Notes under the pieces: model-generated | Databases searched by the model: none | The model's input: only the letters and a program-made list of their open reading frames with translations | What the model was told of the DNA's origin: nothing | Source of the DNA: an uncultured Paracoccaceae bacterium | GTDB lineage: Bacteria; Pseudomonadota; Alphaproteobacteria; Rhodobacterales; Rhodobacteraceae | Direction of reading: 5' to 3' | DNA length: 64,000 nucleotides | Assembly (NCBI GenBank): GCA_947489325.1 | Contig: CANLDA010000003.1 | Location: 62,001-126,000 of the forward strand | In this document: piece after piece, positions 34,481-43,718 of the stretch | How the letters are laid out: each line of letters opens with the position of its first letter | How positions within the stretch are numbered: position 1 is the first letter of the stretch | Translations under genes and position numbers: made by a program

Positions 34481-37096
34481 ATGGACTTCAATAAGTTCAC
34501 GGAACGGTCGCGTGGTTTCATTCAGGCGGCACAGACCATTGCCATGCGGGAAAATCATCAGAGATTGCTTCCCGAGCATCTACTCAAGGCATTGATGGAT
34601 GACGATCAGGGACTTGCCAGCAACCTGATCAAACGCGCAGGCGGTGCACCAAATCGCGTGGTTGAGGCCACAGATGCAGCCGTTGAAAAAATCACCAAGG
34701 TCAGTGGTGACGTCGGACAACCTTATCTGGATAACACCACCGTCAAAGTTCTGACCGAAGCGGAAAAAATCGCAACCAAAGCGGGCGACAGCTTTGTGCC
34801 CGTAGAACGCATTCTGATGGCGCTTGTGATGGTGAAATCCAGAGCCAAGGAAGCGATGGAAGCAGGTGCAGTCAACGCACAGGCGCTGAATGGCGCGGTC
34901 AATGACATCCGCAAAGGCCGCACCGCAGATTCAGCCTCTGCCGAAGAAGGGTATGACGCGCTTAAGAAATACGCACGTGATCTGACAGAGGCCGCCCGCG
35001 AAGGAAAAATCGACCCTATTATTGGCCGAGACGATGAAATTCGTCGCTCAATGCAGGTATTGTCTCGTCGCACAAAAAACAATCCAGTGCTGATTGGTGA
35101 ACCCGGCGTTGGTAAAACCGCCATAGCCGAGGGCTTGGCGCTGCGTATCGTCAACGGTGATGTGCCCGAAAGCCTTGCCAATAAAAAACTTATGGCATTG
35201 GACATGGGCGCGCTTATTGCGGGTGCAAAGTATCGCGGTGAATTCGAGGAACGCCTTAAGGCTGTGTTGACCGAAGTGACCGAAGCTGCGGGCGAAATCA
35301 TCCTATTCATTGACGAGATGCACATGCTGGTTGGCGCCGGTAAAACCGACGGCGCGATGGATGCCGCGAACCTCATCAAGCCAGCATTGGCGCGGGGGGA
35401 ATTGCACTGTATCGGCGCGACCACTTTGGATGAATTCCGCAAGCATGTGGAAAAAGACGCCGCCCTTGCCCGGCGTTTTCAGCCTGTGGTGATCGAAGAG
35501 CCAACAGTGGAAGACACCATTTCCATCCTTCGTGGCATTAAAGACAAGTATGAACTCCACCACGGTGTGCGTATTTCTGACACCGCGTTGGTGGCGGCGG
35601 CTACACTGAGTCATCGATATATCACCGATCGGTTTTTGCCGGACAAGGCCATCGACCTTATGGACGAGGCAGCCAGCCGCTTGCGCATGGAGGTCGACAG
35701 CAAACCCGAAGAACTTGATGCGCTTGATCGTGAAATCATGCAAAAACAGATCGAGGCCGAAGCCTTGCGCCGTGAGGATGACAGCGCATCCAAGGATCGT
35801 CTGGAAAAGCTGGAAAAAGATCTTGCCAACCTTCAGGATCGCTCCTCCGAGATGACTGCAAATTGGCAGGCTGGGCGGGATAAACTGGCCTCTGCACGCG
35901 ATCTGAAAGAACATCTTGATACAGCCCGTGCCGAATTGGAAATAGCCAAACGCGATGGCAACCTCGCCCGTGCGGGGGAGCTGTCCTATGGTGTGATCCC
36001 TGGTTTGGAAAAGCAGCTGGCCGAAGCCGAAAACAATGACGATGCAACCACTGTCGAAGAGGCCGTGCGCCCCGAACAGATTGCGTTGGTCGTCGAGCGC
36101 TGGACCGGTATTCCAACATCTAAGATGCTGGAAGGAGAACGTGAAAAGTTATTGCGGATGGAAGATGACCTGCACCGCCGCGTGATCGGTCAGCACTCGG
36201 CTGTGACAGCCGTGGCCAACGCTGTACGCCGGGCGCGCGCTGGGTTGAATGATGAAAATCGCCCGCTGGGTTCATTCCTCTTCCTTGGCCCCACTGGGGT
36301 TGGGAAAACCGAGTTGACCAAAGCCGTTGCAGATTTTCTGTTTGATGACGACAACGCCATGGTGCGGATTGATATGTCCGAATTCATGGAAAAACATGCT
36401 GTTTCTCGTCTGATTGGCGCGCCTCCGGGCTATGTCGGGTATGATGAAGGCGGTGTGCTGACCGAGGCCGTGCGCCGTCGTCCGTATCAGGTTGTGTTAT
36501 TTGACGAGGTCGAAAAAGCACACCCGGATGTGTTCAATGTGCTGTTGCAAGTGCTGGACGATGGGGTACTGACCGATGGCCAGGGCCGTACTGTGGATTT
36601 CAAGCAAACGCTTATTATCCTCACGTCTAACCTTGGGGCGCAGGCCTTGTCGCAATTGCCAGACGGGGCTGATGCCGCAGATGCCCGGCGTGATGTCATG
36701 GACGCCGTACGCGCCCATTTCCGGCCAGAATTCCTGAACCGTCTGGATGAGACCATCATCTTTGATCGACTGGCGCGGGGTGACATGGACGGGATCGTCG
36801 ACATTCAGATCGCACGCCTTGCCAAACGTCTGGCCCAGCGCAAAATTGCAATTGCCCTGGATGACGCAGCAAAGACATGGCTTGCCGATGAAGGCTATGA
36901 TCCTGTGTTTGGCGCACGTCCTTTGAAACGGGTCATTCAACGCGCGCTGCAAAATCCACTGGCCGAAGCCTTGTTGGCTGGAGAGATCAAGGACGGTGAC
37001 ACCCTACCGGTCTCTGCCGGAGAGGACGGGTTGATCATCGGTGATCGATTGGGCACGTCCAATCGTCCACGACCAGATGATGCAGTCGTTCACTAA
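34481..37096 (+). CDS. clpB: ATP-dependent disaggregase ClpB
   Basis: An 871-residue Hsp100 chaperone that with DnaK extracts proteins from aggregates. Domains in order: N-domain (1-145), AAA1 with Walker A GEPGVGKT (206-213) and Walker [16 protein letters not shown], the long coiled-coil middle domain (about 400-520), AAA2 with GPTGVGKTE and [14 protein letters not shown], and the C-terminal domain with [15 protein letters not shown] lies 9 bases before ATG 34481; ATG 34475 is too close to that site. A sigma-32-like promoter precedes it and a perfect palindromic terminator follows. Confidence 0.98.
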   Translation: MDFNKFTERSRGFIQAAQTIAMRENHQRLLPEHLLKALMDDDQGLASNLIKRAGGAPNRVVEATDAAVEKITKVSGDVGQPYLDNTTVKVLTEAEKIATKAGDSFVPVERILMALVMVKSRAKEAMEAGAVNAQALNGAVNDIRKGRTADSASAEEGYDALKKYARDLTEAAREGKIDPIIGRDDEIRRSMQVLSRRTKNNPVLIGEPGVGKTAIAEGLALRIVNGDVPESLANKKLMALDMGALIAGAKYRGEFEERLKAVLTEVTEAAGEIILFIDEMHMLVGAGKTDGAMDAANLIKPALARGELHCIGATTLDEFRKHVEKDAALARRFQPVVIEEPTVEDTISILRGIKDKYELHHGVRISDTALVAAATLSHRYITDRFLPDKAIDLMDEAASRLRMEVDSKPEELDALDREIMQKQIEAEALRREDDSASKDRLEKLEKDLANLQDRSSEMTANWQAGRDKLASARDLKEHLDTARAELEIAKRDGNLARAGELSYGVIPGLEKQLAEAENNDDATTVEEAVRPEQIALVVERWTGIPTSKMLEGEREKLLRMEDDLHRRVIGQHSAVTAVANAVRRARAGLNDENRPLGSFLFLGPTGVGKTELTKAVADFLFDDDNAMVRIDMSEFMEKHAVSRLIGAPPGYVGYDEGGVLTEAVRRRPYQVVLFDEVEKAHPDVFNVLLQVLDDGVLTDGQGRTVDFKQTLIILTSNLGAQALSQLPDGADAADARRDVMDAVRAHFRPEFLNRLDETIIFDRLARGDMDGIVDIQIARLAKRLAQRKIAIALDDAAKTWLADEGYDPVFGARPLKRVIQRALQNPLAEALLAGEIKDGDTLPVSAGEDGLIIGDRLGTSNRPRPDDAVVH

Positions 37097-37115
37097 TAGC
37101 TGCATCACAGAACTC

Positions 37116-37143
37116 AAAATCCCCGACCTAGGTCGGGGATTTT
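37116..37143. terminator. Bidirectional terminator between clpB and the kinase gene
   Basis: A perfect 13-bp stem (AAAATCCCCGACC/GGTCGGGGATTTT) with a TA centre. T-runs occur in both directions, and on the minus side it overlaps the stop codon of the kinase-like gene (37142-37144). Confidence 0.88.
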
Positions 37144-38101
37144 ACTTTATCCAACCCCGCGCCATATTCAGCGCACGCTCTGCATATTCCCGGACGGCAG
37201 GATGATCATCCGCATACCGTCCAATGACCCAGCCACAGGATGCCAAGCCGCGTAATACGACAAAGGGTTCAAGCAACGTATGCGCGTTGCTGGGCAACAT
37301 TCGGACTGTGGCATATCCTTCCAACAGCGCGTCACACAATGCAGCGCGATTAGGTAAATCCCAGTTCTGCGACATGGCCACACCCAATTCGTACATCCGG
37401 TAGGAATAAATGCCGTCATCAAAATCAATCAGCTTAACTCGTCCCTGATCGACAATGACATTTTCACGCAAGGCGTCGGCGTGGATTAATCCGAAATCTT
37501 CTGTTCCACATTCCGTTAAGACATCTCGCAGTTGCACCCGTGCCGACTGTAAAATGCCCACCTCTTGATCATTCAGCGACGGGTTTTCCCAAAACCGTCC
37601 CCACGCAGGATCATCCCCCACCAAGGCCTCTATGTCCCAAGTTGAGCGTGTGAATTCCTGTGGAAACCAAGCTGCGTCGCTGAGCATGTGCAGCTGAGCC
37701 AACTCTGCGCCAAGTGCGTGATACAGGACGGGCTGTTCCGCTGCATCCCATGGCAAAGGTTCATCCGCGTCACCCAATGGCACACCCTGTGACCAACTGA
37801 GCAGTGACGCCACACGCCCGGCTATCTGCACCTGCGCAAGTACATCGCCTTCCAGTGTGCGATATGGCAGCGGCACCGCCATTCCGCCTGCAACCAACGC
37901 CTCTGCCCACCACAGTTCAGATCGGATCGCATTATCGCTTTGATATCCGGGGCGGTGCAGCCGCAACGCTGCCTTTTGCCCATCAGGTAAATCCACTGCA
38001 AAAACCGCATTCTCCCGATTCTTTATCAGTTGCGGTGCACCTTCGATTCCCCATGCACGTAAGGCAATTGTGGCAAACCTTACGGCGTCTTGATTGTTCA
38101 T
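37142..38101 (-). CDS. Aminoglycoside-phosphotransferase-fold kinase, next to an aminotransferase
   Basis: A 319-residue kinase-like protein of the APH/choline-kinase superfamily. The catalytic loop GLIHADALRENVIVD has the active-site Asp after IHA, and LIDFDDG carries the metal Asp. Start 38101 overlaps the stop of the aminotransferase as ATGA; ATG 38107 is an alternative. In animals an APH-fold hydroxylysine kinase acts with a class III phospho-lyase, and in many bacteria the same two domains are fused, so a hydroxy-amino acid or ethanolamine-type phosphate pathway is likely. A homoserine-kinase-like role is the other possibility. Confidence 0.82.
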   Translation of the reverse strand: MNNQDAVRFATIALRAWGIEGAPQLIKNRENAVFAVDLPDGQKAALRLHRPGYQSDNAIRSELWWAEALVAGGMAVPLPYRTLEGDVLAQVQIAGRVASLLSWSQGVPLGDADEPLPWDAAEQPVLYHALGAELAQLHMLSDAAWFPQEFTRSTWDIEALVGDDPAWGRFWENPSLNDQEVGILQSARVQLRDVLTECGTEDFGLIHADALRENVIVDQGRVKLIDFDDGIYSYRMYELGVAMSQNWDLPNRAALCDALLEGYATVRMLPSNAHTLLEPFVVLRGLASCGWVIGRYADDHPAVREYAERALNMARGWIK

Positions 38102-39363
38102 ATGCATGCCTGAAATGCTTCATCCATGACGTTGACCAGTTGGTCCACATTGGCGCGACTGAACACACAAGGCGGGCGAACCTTTAGCGTGTTGTCGTGC
38201 CGCCCAACGGAATGGATCAAGACACCGCGCTGGCGCATCTCCTCTATCATGTCAGCACATAATTTGGTTGCGGGTTCACCATCGCGCCACAGCTCTACAC
38301 CAAAGAACAGCCCAGCCCCACGCACGTCGGCAACGACATCATACTGCGTCGCCAAATCGCGTAGCAGGTTAACGGCATAGGTCCCAACATCGCGCGCATT
38401 ATCCACCAACCCTTCGTCTTCTATCACCCGCAAGGTCGCATGCGCTGCCGCCGCACTGACTGGATTGCCTCCAAAAGTGTTGAAATATTTGAACGCATCC
38501 TGAAAACACGCCAGCACATCAGGCCGCGTCACCACAGCCGCCACCGGATGACCATTTGCCATCGGTTTGCCCAACGTAACAATATCAGGAGCAAAGCCCA
38601 ACCGATCATGCCCCCACCAATGACTGCCAATGCGGCCAAAGCCCGGCTGCACCTCATCTGCGATAATGATCCCACCTGCGGCCCGCACGGCAGTGATTGC
38701 CTCATCCAGAAATCCCGCGTCTAATGTGGGAAACCCTTCATTCGCGAAATAAGGGCAGATAATCAAAGCCGACACGCCATGCCCATTGTCCTGCAATTCG
38801 GTGATGGCCTTCCGAACACCCGCAGCAAATGCGGCGGCCTGTCCTTCATTCGTGCCGCCAACGGGCTGCATGTTGTCAGGTGCCGCCACTTGACGCACGT
38901 GATCTTGATATCCGCCGATCGGCACTTTGGAAGAATTCAGCTGAGACACCGCCGCAGTATTGCCGTGATACGTATTGTCTGTGCAGATAAGTCCCGTTTT
39001 TCCGGTCATCGCCTGCGCCATGCGCAACGCCACATCGTTTGCCTCTGATCCCGAGCAAGTCATAAGCAAGCTACCCAACCCATGCGTAAACTTGGCAGTC
39101 AAGGCTTCGCCATATTCCACGATCCCTTCGTGCACATATCGGGTGTGTGTATTCAACTGACCTGCCTGATGCGCAATCGCCGCAACCACCTTGGGATGGC
39201 AATGCCCGACATGTGGCACGTTGTTATAGCAATCCAGATACTGCCGCCCATCGGCATCCCACAGCCATACACCCTGACCACGCACCACATGCACGGGGTC
39301 CTTGTAAAAGGTGGTCATTTGCGGCCCAAGCAATCGCGCGCGGCGTTCAAGAATGCTTGTCAT
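38098..39363 (-). CDS. Class III aminotransferase / phospho-lyase-like PLP enzyme
   Basis: A 421-residue PLP enzyme. The cofactor lysine is K266 (VTLGKPMANGHPV), D236 lies in IIADEVQPGFGRIG, and SGSEANDVALRMA binds the phosphate. The overall form (N-terminal YNNVPHVGHCHPKVV; C-terminal LKVRPPCVFSRANVDQLV) is closest to the AGXT2L group, whose members are ethanolamine-phosphate or phosphohydroxylysine phospho-lyases rather than true transaminases. It is coupled to the downstream kinase gene. GGGGAAAG precedes ATG 39363. Confidence 0.88.
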   Translation of the reverse strand: MTSILERRARLLGPQMTTFYKDPVHVVRGQGVWLWDADGRQYLDCYNNVPHVGHCHPKVVAAIAHQAGQLNTHTRYVHEGIVEYGEALTAKFTHGLGSLLMTCSGSEANDVALRMAQAMTGKTGLICTDNTYHGNTAAVSQLNSSKVPIGGYQDHVRQVAAPDNMQPVGGTNEGQAAAFAAGVRKAITELQDNGHGVSALIICPYFANEGFPTLDAGFLDEAITAVRAAGGIIIADEVQPGFGRIGSHWWGHDRLGFAPDIVTLGKPMANGHPVAAVVTRPDVLACFQDAFKYFNTFGGNPVSAAAAHATLRVIEDEGLVDNARDVGTYAVNLLRDLATQYDVVADVRGAGLFFGVELWRDGEPATKLCADMIEEMRQRGVLIHSVGRHDNTLKVRPPCVFSRANVDQLVNVMDEAFQACI

Positions 39364-39407
39364 GTCTTTCCCCAAGCTTGCTGTTCTAGTCACGCAAGAA
39401 AAGTGCT

Positions 39408-40397
39408 CTATTTTTCGGGTTCACCCCGAAGCTTATGTGGAGACATCCCATAGCGTGCACGAAACAAACGTGAAAAATGCGATGCTGTGTTGAACCCGCA
39501 TGCCAGGCCAACCTGCGTGACAGACATGTTGGTTTGCAATAGCAGATGCTGGGCCCGCTGCAGGCGCATGTCTGTGTAATACTTCTTAGGGGTCGACTTC
39601 AGGTAACGGCGGAACAGACGCTCCAATTGGCGCGTTGAAATATTGACGGTCTTAGCCAAATCTCCGGGGCGCAAGGGCTCTTCCAGATTGGTTTCCATCA
39701 ACGCCAGAATTTCCGACAGCTTTGGATGCCGAAACCCCAATCGATCCGCAACCTGAACACGCGCAGAGTGTTGTAATACACGGATGTTGGTATAATTGAG
39801 TTGATCCGCCACAAGATTGGCAAGGCTCTCACCTTGCGCCTCCGTGATCAGCTCCAACATTAAGTCAATCGACGCCGTGCCCCCGGCGGTGGAATATCGT
39901 CTGTTACGCCCTACGAATGTAAATTCTGTCAAATCGACATCAGGAAACTCTTCGATGAAACTTTGTCGACTTTCCCAATGGATCGTTGCCTTGTGACCAT
40001 CCAGCAATCCAGCCTTGGCCATAACATAGGCACCCGTATTCAACCCTCCGATTGCAACCCCCAACCGGGCATTGCGACGCAACCAGTTCACAATGGCATC
40101 CGAGCAGGTTTTGCGCACATCCGTCCCTGAACACACTATGATTGTGTCATCTCTTCTAAGGTCTTCAAACGGCATATCGACGGGAAACTCTGCGCCCAAA
40201 GAGTCCTTGACCGTTCGCCCCCCCTCGGCGCAAATGCGCCATTCAAAACAGGTCTCACCCGCCAGCAAATTTCCAATTCGCAGGGTTTCCAATGCATTGG
40301 AAAACGACATCACCGAATAATTCGGCAGCAATGCAAAGACGAATCTCTTTGGCGTTGCGTGTGTCTGCGTCTTGCTCATCGTTGCTGGTTCCGCCAT
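39408..40397 (-). CDS. GlxA/FtrA-type AraC-family transcriptional regulator
   Basis: About 329 residues: an N-terminal DJ-1/PfpI-like domain (residues 20-190, without an obvious catalytic cysteine nucleophile) and a C-terminal AraC pair of helix-turn-helices (LAKTVNISTRQLERLFRRYLKSTPKKYY, then VTQVGLACGFNTASHFSRLFRARYGMSP). Such proteins control amino-acid or amine catabolism. It lies 44 bases upstream of the aminotransferase on the same strand, so it probably regulates that pair. ATG 40379 is an alternative start with a slightly better ribosome site. Confidence 0.9.
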   Translation of the reverse strand: MAEPATMSKTQTHATPKRFVFALLPNYSVMSFSNALETLRIGNLLAGETCFEWRICAEGGRTVKDSLGAEFPVDMPFEDLRRDDTIIVCSGTDVRKTCSDAIVNWLRRNARLGVAIGGLNTGAYVMAKAGLLDGHKATIHWESRQSFIEEFPDVDLTEFTFVGRNRRYSTAGGTASIDLMLELITEAQGESLANLVADQLNYTNIRVLQHSARVQVADRLGFRHPKLSEILALMETNLEEPLRPGDLAKTVNISTRQLERLFRRYLKSTPKKYYTDMRLQRAQHLLLQTNMSVTQVGLACGFNTASHFSRLFRARYGMSPHKLRGEPEK

Positions 40398-40485
40398 CGT
40401 TTTGGTATTTCATAAGGTTTTGCCTAAGGACGTTGTCTGTTAACTCACACGTAAAGTGAAGCCAATTCAACGAAAATCAGGTGCC

Positions 40486-40908
40486 TTATTCGTCACCACC
40501 CACACGGCCACGCAGGGATTTCACCTCAGAGCGTTCCTTTTTACTCTTCAGGCGTCTTTGCTTGCTGCCATAAGTAGGTTTTGTTCCAATACGACGTTTG
40601 GGCGCAACCAAAGCTTTACGGATTAGTTCAACCAGCCGTTCACGTGCGATGTCACGATTGCGGGCCTGACTGCGAGTTTCGTCACATTGAATAATCAACG
40701 CGCCTTCGTTGGTCCAACGTCGGCCCGCCAGCCGTTTCAGGCGTGATTTCACCGCCGGTGACAATGCAGGCGAGCGTTCTGCCTCAAATCGCAATTCAAC
40801 CGCAGTGGCAACCTTATTCACGTTCTGCCCACCTGGACCAGAGGCGCGCACGAATTGTTCGCTCAACTCCCAATCTTGAAGCGCAATACCCTCTGAGACA
40901 TGTAACAT
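40486..40908 (-). CDS. arfB: Alternative ribosome-rescue factor B (peptidyl-tRNA hydrolase)
   Basis: A 140-residue release-factor-like protein that frees stalled ribosomes. The GGQ catalytic motif is at 26-28 (ASGPGGQNVNKVATAVELRF) and the basic C-terminal tail (KPTYGSKQRRLKSKKERSEVKSLRGR) enters the empty mRNA channel. The start at 40908 gives the usual N-terminus; a longer open frame runs into the terminator of the upstream small RNA and is rejected. Confidence 0.95.
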   Translation of the reverse strand: MLHVSEGIALQDWELSEQFVRASGPGGQNVNKVATAVELRFEAERSPALSPAVKSRLKRLAGRRWTNEGALIIQCDETRSQARNRDIARERLVELIRKALVAPKRRIGTKPTYGSKQRRLKSKKERSEVKSLRGRVGGDE

Positions 40909-40958
40909 GATCGTATCGCTTCCTTCAGCGCGGCGTGTTGAGGGCAATCCTATATTAT

Positions 40959-40999
40959 GAAAAGGAAAAGGGCCAATCCTACGCATCGGATTGGCCCTT
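40959..40999 (-). terminator. Terminator of the candidate small RNA
   Basis: AAGGGCCAATCC pairs perfectly with GGATTGGCCCTT around an 8-base loop and is followed by TTCCTTTTC on the minus strand. It lies 51 bases before arfB and cannot belong to yhhQ alone, which ends 195 bases upstream. Confidence 0.85.
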
Positions 41000-41145
41000 C
41001 GAGATGATTGGGAGGTGCATCAGTTAGGTTCGCACCAATTCGGAATTCATGTCAGCCAAGGGCTGCCCTAACTACACTCTCTCCGAACTGTTCCGATACT
41101 GCTCTCCATTCTTTCTCTAGACAATGGGCACCTCCCTTCAATTTG
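40959..41145 (-). ncRNA. Candidate structured small RNA between yhhQ and arfB
   Basis: On the minus strand a 127-base core is closed by a perfect 9-bp stem (GGGAGGTGC, 41136-41128, with GCACCTCCC, 41018-41010). Inside are complementary pairs CAGT/ACTG, TTCGGA/TCCGAA and a terminal CAGCC-CTT-GGCTG hairpin; an alternative pairing AGTTAGG/CCTAACT also exists. A strong terminator (40959-40999) follows at once. There is no open frame with coding character. It may be 6S-like or a group-specific RNA; it is not tRNA, SRP or tmRNA by motif. Its ends are estimated, and a TTGACT (41187-41182) may be its -35 element. Confidence 0.55.
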
Positions 41146-41193
41146 TTTCGCGTATCCTCAGGTTGCCACAGCCTGTGGATAAGTCAAACAAAA

Positions 41194-41826
41194 TCATGTG
41201 GTACGAGGTGATAAATACCCCACGATGATGCGGAAGGGCACAAGTGCTAGGATCGCAAGAGACAGTTTCACCAGCCAATCAGCAAAGGCCAAAGTCACCC
41301 AAAGCGGTGCCATTGGACCACTGTTCATAAAGGGCACGGCTTCCCATGACCAATTGATCGCGGCATCGGCACCTGCACCAAAAAAGGTGACGCTGGCCGA
41401 AAAGGCGATGGTGAAAAACAAGGCTGTGTCTAATGCGGATCCGATCAACGTGGACAACAATGGTGCACGCCACCATGTCCCCGCCCTGAAACGGTTGAAC
41501 ACCGCAACATCCGTCAATTGGGCAATCAAGAAAGCAGTCCCCGAGGCAACGGCGATCCGAAGCGGCACGGCAGGGCCAAATTCCAACATGATCTGACTGC
41601 CGATCAATGAACAGATCACCCCGGTGACAAAACCGGCAAGCACAACTTTGCGCGCGGCAGATACGCCATAAACGCGGTTCATGATATCTGTCACAAGAAA
41701 GGCGATAGGATAGGTAAATGCCCCCCATGTCAGCAATCCGTCAAGGATCAGAAATTGTACAAGGATGTTGGACGCCACCACAATGGCAGCCATGGCAACA
41801 ATGCCAGGAAGATAAGATCGGTTCAT
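41194..41826 (-). CDS. Queuosine precursor transporter, YhhQ/VUT family
   Basis: A 210-residue inner-membrane protein with about six helices. It shows the family segment AFTYPIAFLVTDIMNRVYGVSAARKVVLAGF, then ALRIAVASGTAFLIAQLTDVAVFNRFR and the C-terminal FADWLVKLSLAILALVPFRIIV. It would import queuine or preQ1-type precursors for tRNA modification. The following intergenic region encodes a structured RNA, but nothing resembling a preQ1 riboswitch was recognised in front of the gene. Confidence 0.9.
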   Translation of the reverse strand: MNRSYLPGIVAMAAIVVASNILVQFLILDGLLTWGAFTYPIAFLVTDIMNRVYGVSAARKVVLAGFVTGVICSLIGSQIMLEFGPAVPLRIAVASGTAFLIAQLTDVAVFNRFRAGTWWRAPLLSTLIGSALDTALFFTIAFSASVTFFGAGADAAINWSWEAVPFMNSGPMAPLWVTLAFADWLVKLSLAILALVPFRIIVGYLSPRTT

Positions 41827-41920
41827 TGGTTCAACCCGTTTTTTGCAAGGTAGCGGAGACTTGGCCCCGCGTGCGTGCGGAACGGGCGGTGTTTATTGGG
41901 TTGTAGCCATGTTTTCAAGG

Positions 41921-42835
41921 CTATTGCGGCGCAATGGCGTATTCCACCAGTTCTGTCACCTGTACGAGACGAAAGTTGTCGTCAGACAATAAGGTTAACC
42001 GGATGTGCCCAGCCTCGTCCCGCCAAACCGAAATCGCCTCTAGATTATCGTGATGCCCAAGGGCGGTCTGCAAGATGGTGTCCCCTTTTTGCGTACCTGT
42101 TTCGGTCAGATCGAACCGACGCACACGGCTTTTGAATCCGACATATTTGAAATCACGCTCCAACAGATACAGTGCTCCGTCTGGCCCAATATCAGCCCCA
42201 ACTGGCAAGAATGCGCCCACCCGCGCGATGTGAAACGGAATGCTCCATGCCGTGCCGTCAAATTTGTAAATCGGAAAAGGGCGGGTTTCCCCGCCTGATC
42301 TTTCGGGCAAAGTATAAAGCGCGCCCATTTCATCAGAAGCCAGCGCCTCTAGCGAAGAGTTAAGTTGAAAATTAGCGAAATCGGGATGCGCTGGCAGCGG
42401 CGTTGTAATGCCATCCGAAGATACTTTGACAACCCGATGAGTGCCTTCGAAACTTATATAGGTAGATTTATCAGAGGTGATGGCCAAGCCTTCAGCATCG
42501 CGCCGATCCGATGGCAGTGATGCCCCTGTCTCCCCTCGCAGCTTGTGACTATGAGAAATGTTCGCTTGGATCAGCTCCCCATCTTTTCGCGTTAAATCAC
42601 CGGTTAGCATACGTCCCCGATCCGAAATCGCCATGAAGCTGCTGCCATCCTGTGAAACCTCTAGCCCAGACAGCCCGCCAAACCACATCTCATCAGATTG
42701 CCAACGCAGGCTTGACACAAATTGCACCTGTCGCACGCCATCCCCAGACACCGCCGATTGGCACGAGGTAACAATCACAAAGGCAAACAGGATCATTGGA
42801 CGCACAAAGCTGCGCGCATTTGAAACGAATGACAT
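41921..42835 (-). CDS. Esterase-like phytase-domain lipoprotein
   Basis: A 304-residue protein with a signal segment whose VIVTSC resembles a lipobox (C25), so it may be a lipoprotein. The body fits the 'esterase-like activity of phytase' family (PF13449): FGGLSGLEVSQDGSSFMAISDRGRM, RRDAEGLAITSDKSTYISFEGTHRVVK, and LGHHDNLEAISVWRDEAGHIRLTLLSDDN. It is a beta-propeller of unknown biological substrate. It is 10 bases after mepA and probably co-transcribed with it and the MFS gene. Confidence 0.85.
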   Translation of the reverse strand: MSFVSNARSFVRPMILFAFVIVTSCQSAVSGDGVRQVQFVSSLRWQSDEMWFGGLSGLEVSQDGSSFMAISDRGRMLTGDLTRKDGELIQANISHSHKLRGETGASLPSDRRDAEGLAITSDKSTYISFEGTHRVVKVSSDGITTPLPAHPDFANFQLNSSLEALASDEMGALYTLPERSGGETRPFPIYKFDGTAWSIPFHIARVGAFLPVGADIGPDGALYLLERDFKYVGFKSRVRRFDLTETGTQKGDTILQTALGHHDNLEAISVWRDEAGHIRLTLLSDDNFRLVQVTELVEYAIAPQ

Positions 42836-42845
42836 AGCTTTGTCC

Positions 42846-43718
42846 TTATGGTGCGTTCAACACGCGACGACACTGAGATGGTAAATCCGCCAATGTCAGC
42901 TCTCGGCGTGGCTTGGCCTTGGGTGGATTGGGGTTCGGGGGGGGAGGATTCAAAATATCATCCACCCATTTTTGCGCATCGGCACAGCCATCACCTGGCG
43001 GTGGTGGAGCTTGATCAACGCAGCCCCGTGCGCCTTTAGGACAGTTCAGACGCACATGAAAATGATAATGATGCCCCCACCAAGGTCGAATTTTACGCAG
43101 CCATTTGCGACTGCCCTTTTCATCCTTGCACATCTGAACTTTGGCGCCGGGAAACACAAAAATCCGCGCCACCCGTTTGTCTTTGGCGGCACGGCGCAGG
43201 ATGGCATGGTGCTGACCCGTCCATTCGCTGTTGGTAAAGGCCCCACGCTGGCGTCGCATGGACACGGACGATATTTCTTCACGCAACCGACGGTTCAGGT
43301 TCAAATTGTCCGCACGCCGCATCCAGATATCAATATCCAGCCCGATCTGATGGCTGCGATGCCCCGACAACATCGGCCCGCCACGCGGCTGGCTCATGTC
43401 GCCAATATAGAGCCCCTTCCACCCCTTTTGTTTGGCCGCAAAAGACGACAGATCTTGAATGAAATCCACCGTTTCAGGATACCCCCAATTGCGGTTACGC
43501 GACAGGCGCATGGCCTGCCAGGTCGGGCCGGTTTCGGGCAATTGCACGCCACCTGCCAAACACCCTTTGGCATAACTGCCAAACGGTTTGGGTTTCTGCT
43601 CAGAGCCTTCTCGATGTTTGCCGAACAACTGTTTGGCCGGCACATCTGCGGCCACACCAACGGCGGACGCCAGCGTCAAACCAATGGCAATCAGATAGGT
43701 TTTGAGGTTTCGGACCAA
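42846..43718 (-). CDS. mepA: Penicillin-insensitive murein endopeptidase
   Basis: A 290-residue periplasmic metallopeptidase (M74) that cleaves D-Ala-meso-DAP cross-links. A signal peptide ends at about residue 24. Zinc-ligand motifs SGHRSHQIGLDIDIWM and WWGHHYHFHVRLNCP are intact, and six or more cysteines suggest disulfides. A proline-rich stretch (PPPPNPNPP) precedes the C-terminal RRELTLADLPSQC. The first 28 bases overlap the end of the MFS gene upstream. Confidence 0.95.
   Translation of the reverse strand: MVRNLKTYLIAIGLTLASAVGVAADVPAKQLFGKHREGSEQKPKPFGSYAKGCLAGGVQLPETGPTWQAMRLSRNRNWGYPETVDFIQDLSSFAAKQKGWKGLYIGDMSQPRGGPMLSGHRSHQIGLDIDIWMRRADNLNLNRRLREEISSVSMRRQRGAFTNSEWTGQHHAILRRAAKDKRVARIFVFPGAKVQMCKDEKGSRKWLRKIRPWWGHHYHFHVRLNCPKGARGCVDQAPPPPGDGCADAQKWVDDILNPPPPNPNPPKAKPRRELTLADLPSQCRRVLNAP

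Noticed and set aside
41010-41136. tRNA, SRP RNA or tmRNA in the structured region
   Set aside because: No cloverleaf or T-loop consensus, no SRP GGAAGCAGC-type loop, no tmRNA tag or acceptor end.
41174-41182. Exact DnaA box word, considered as an origin signal
   Set aside because: A single box with no cluster, no AT-rich unwinding region and no dnaA or hemE neighbours; one such word is expected by chance in about every second window of this size.
42846-43718. Frameshift between the MFS gene and mepA because of their 28-base overlap
   Set aside because: Both proteins have complete family N- and C-termini, so the overlap is genuine.
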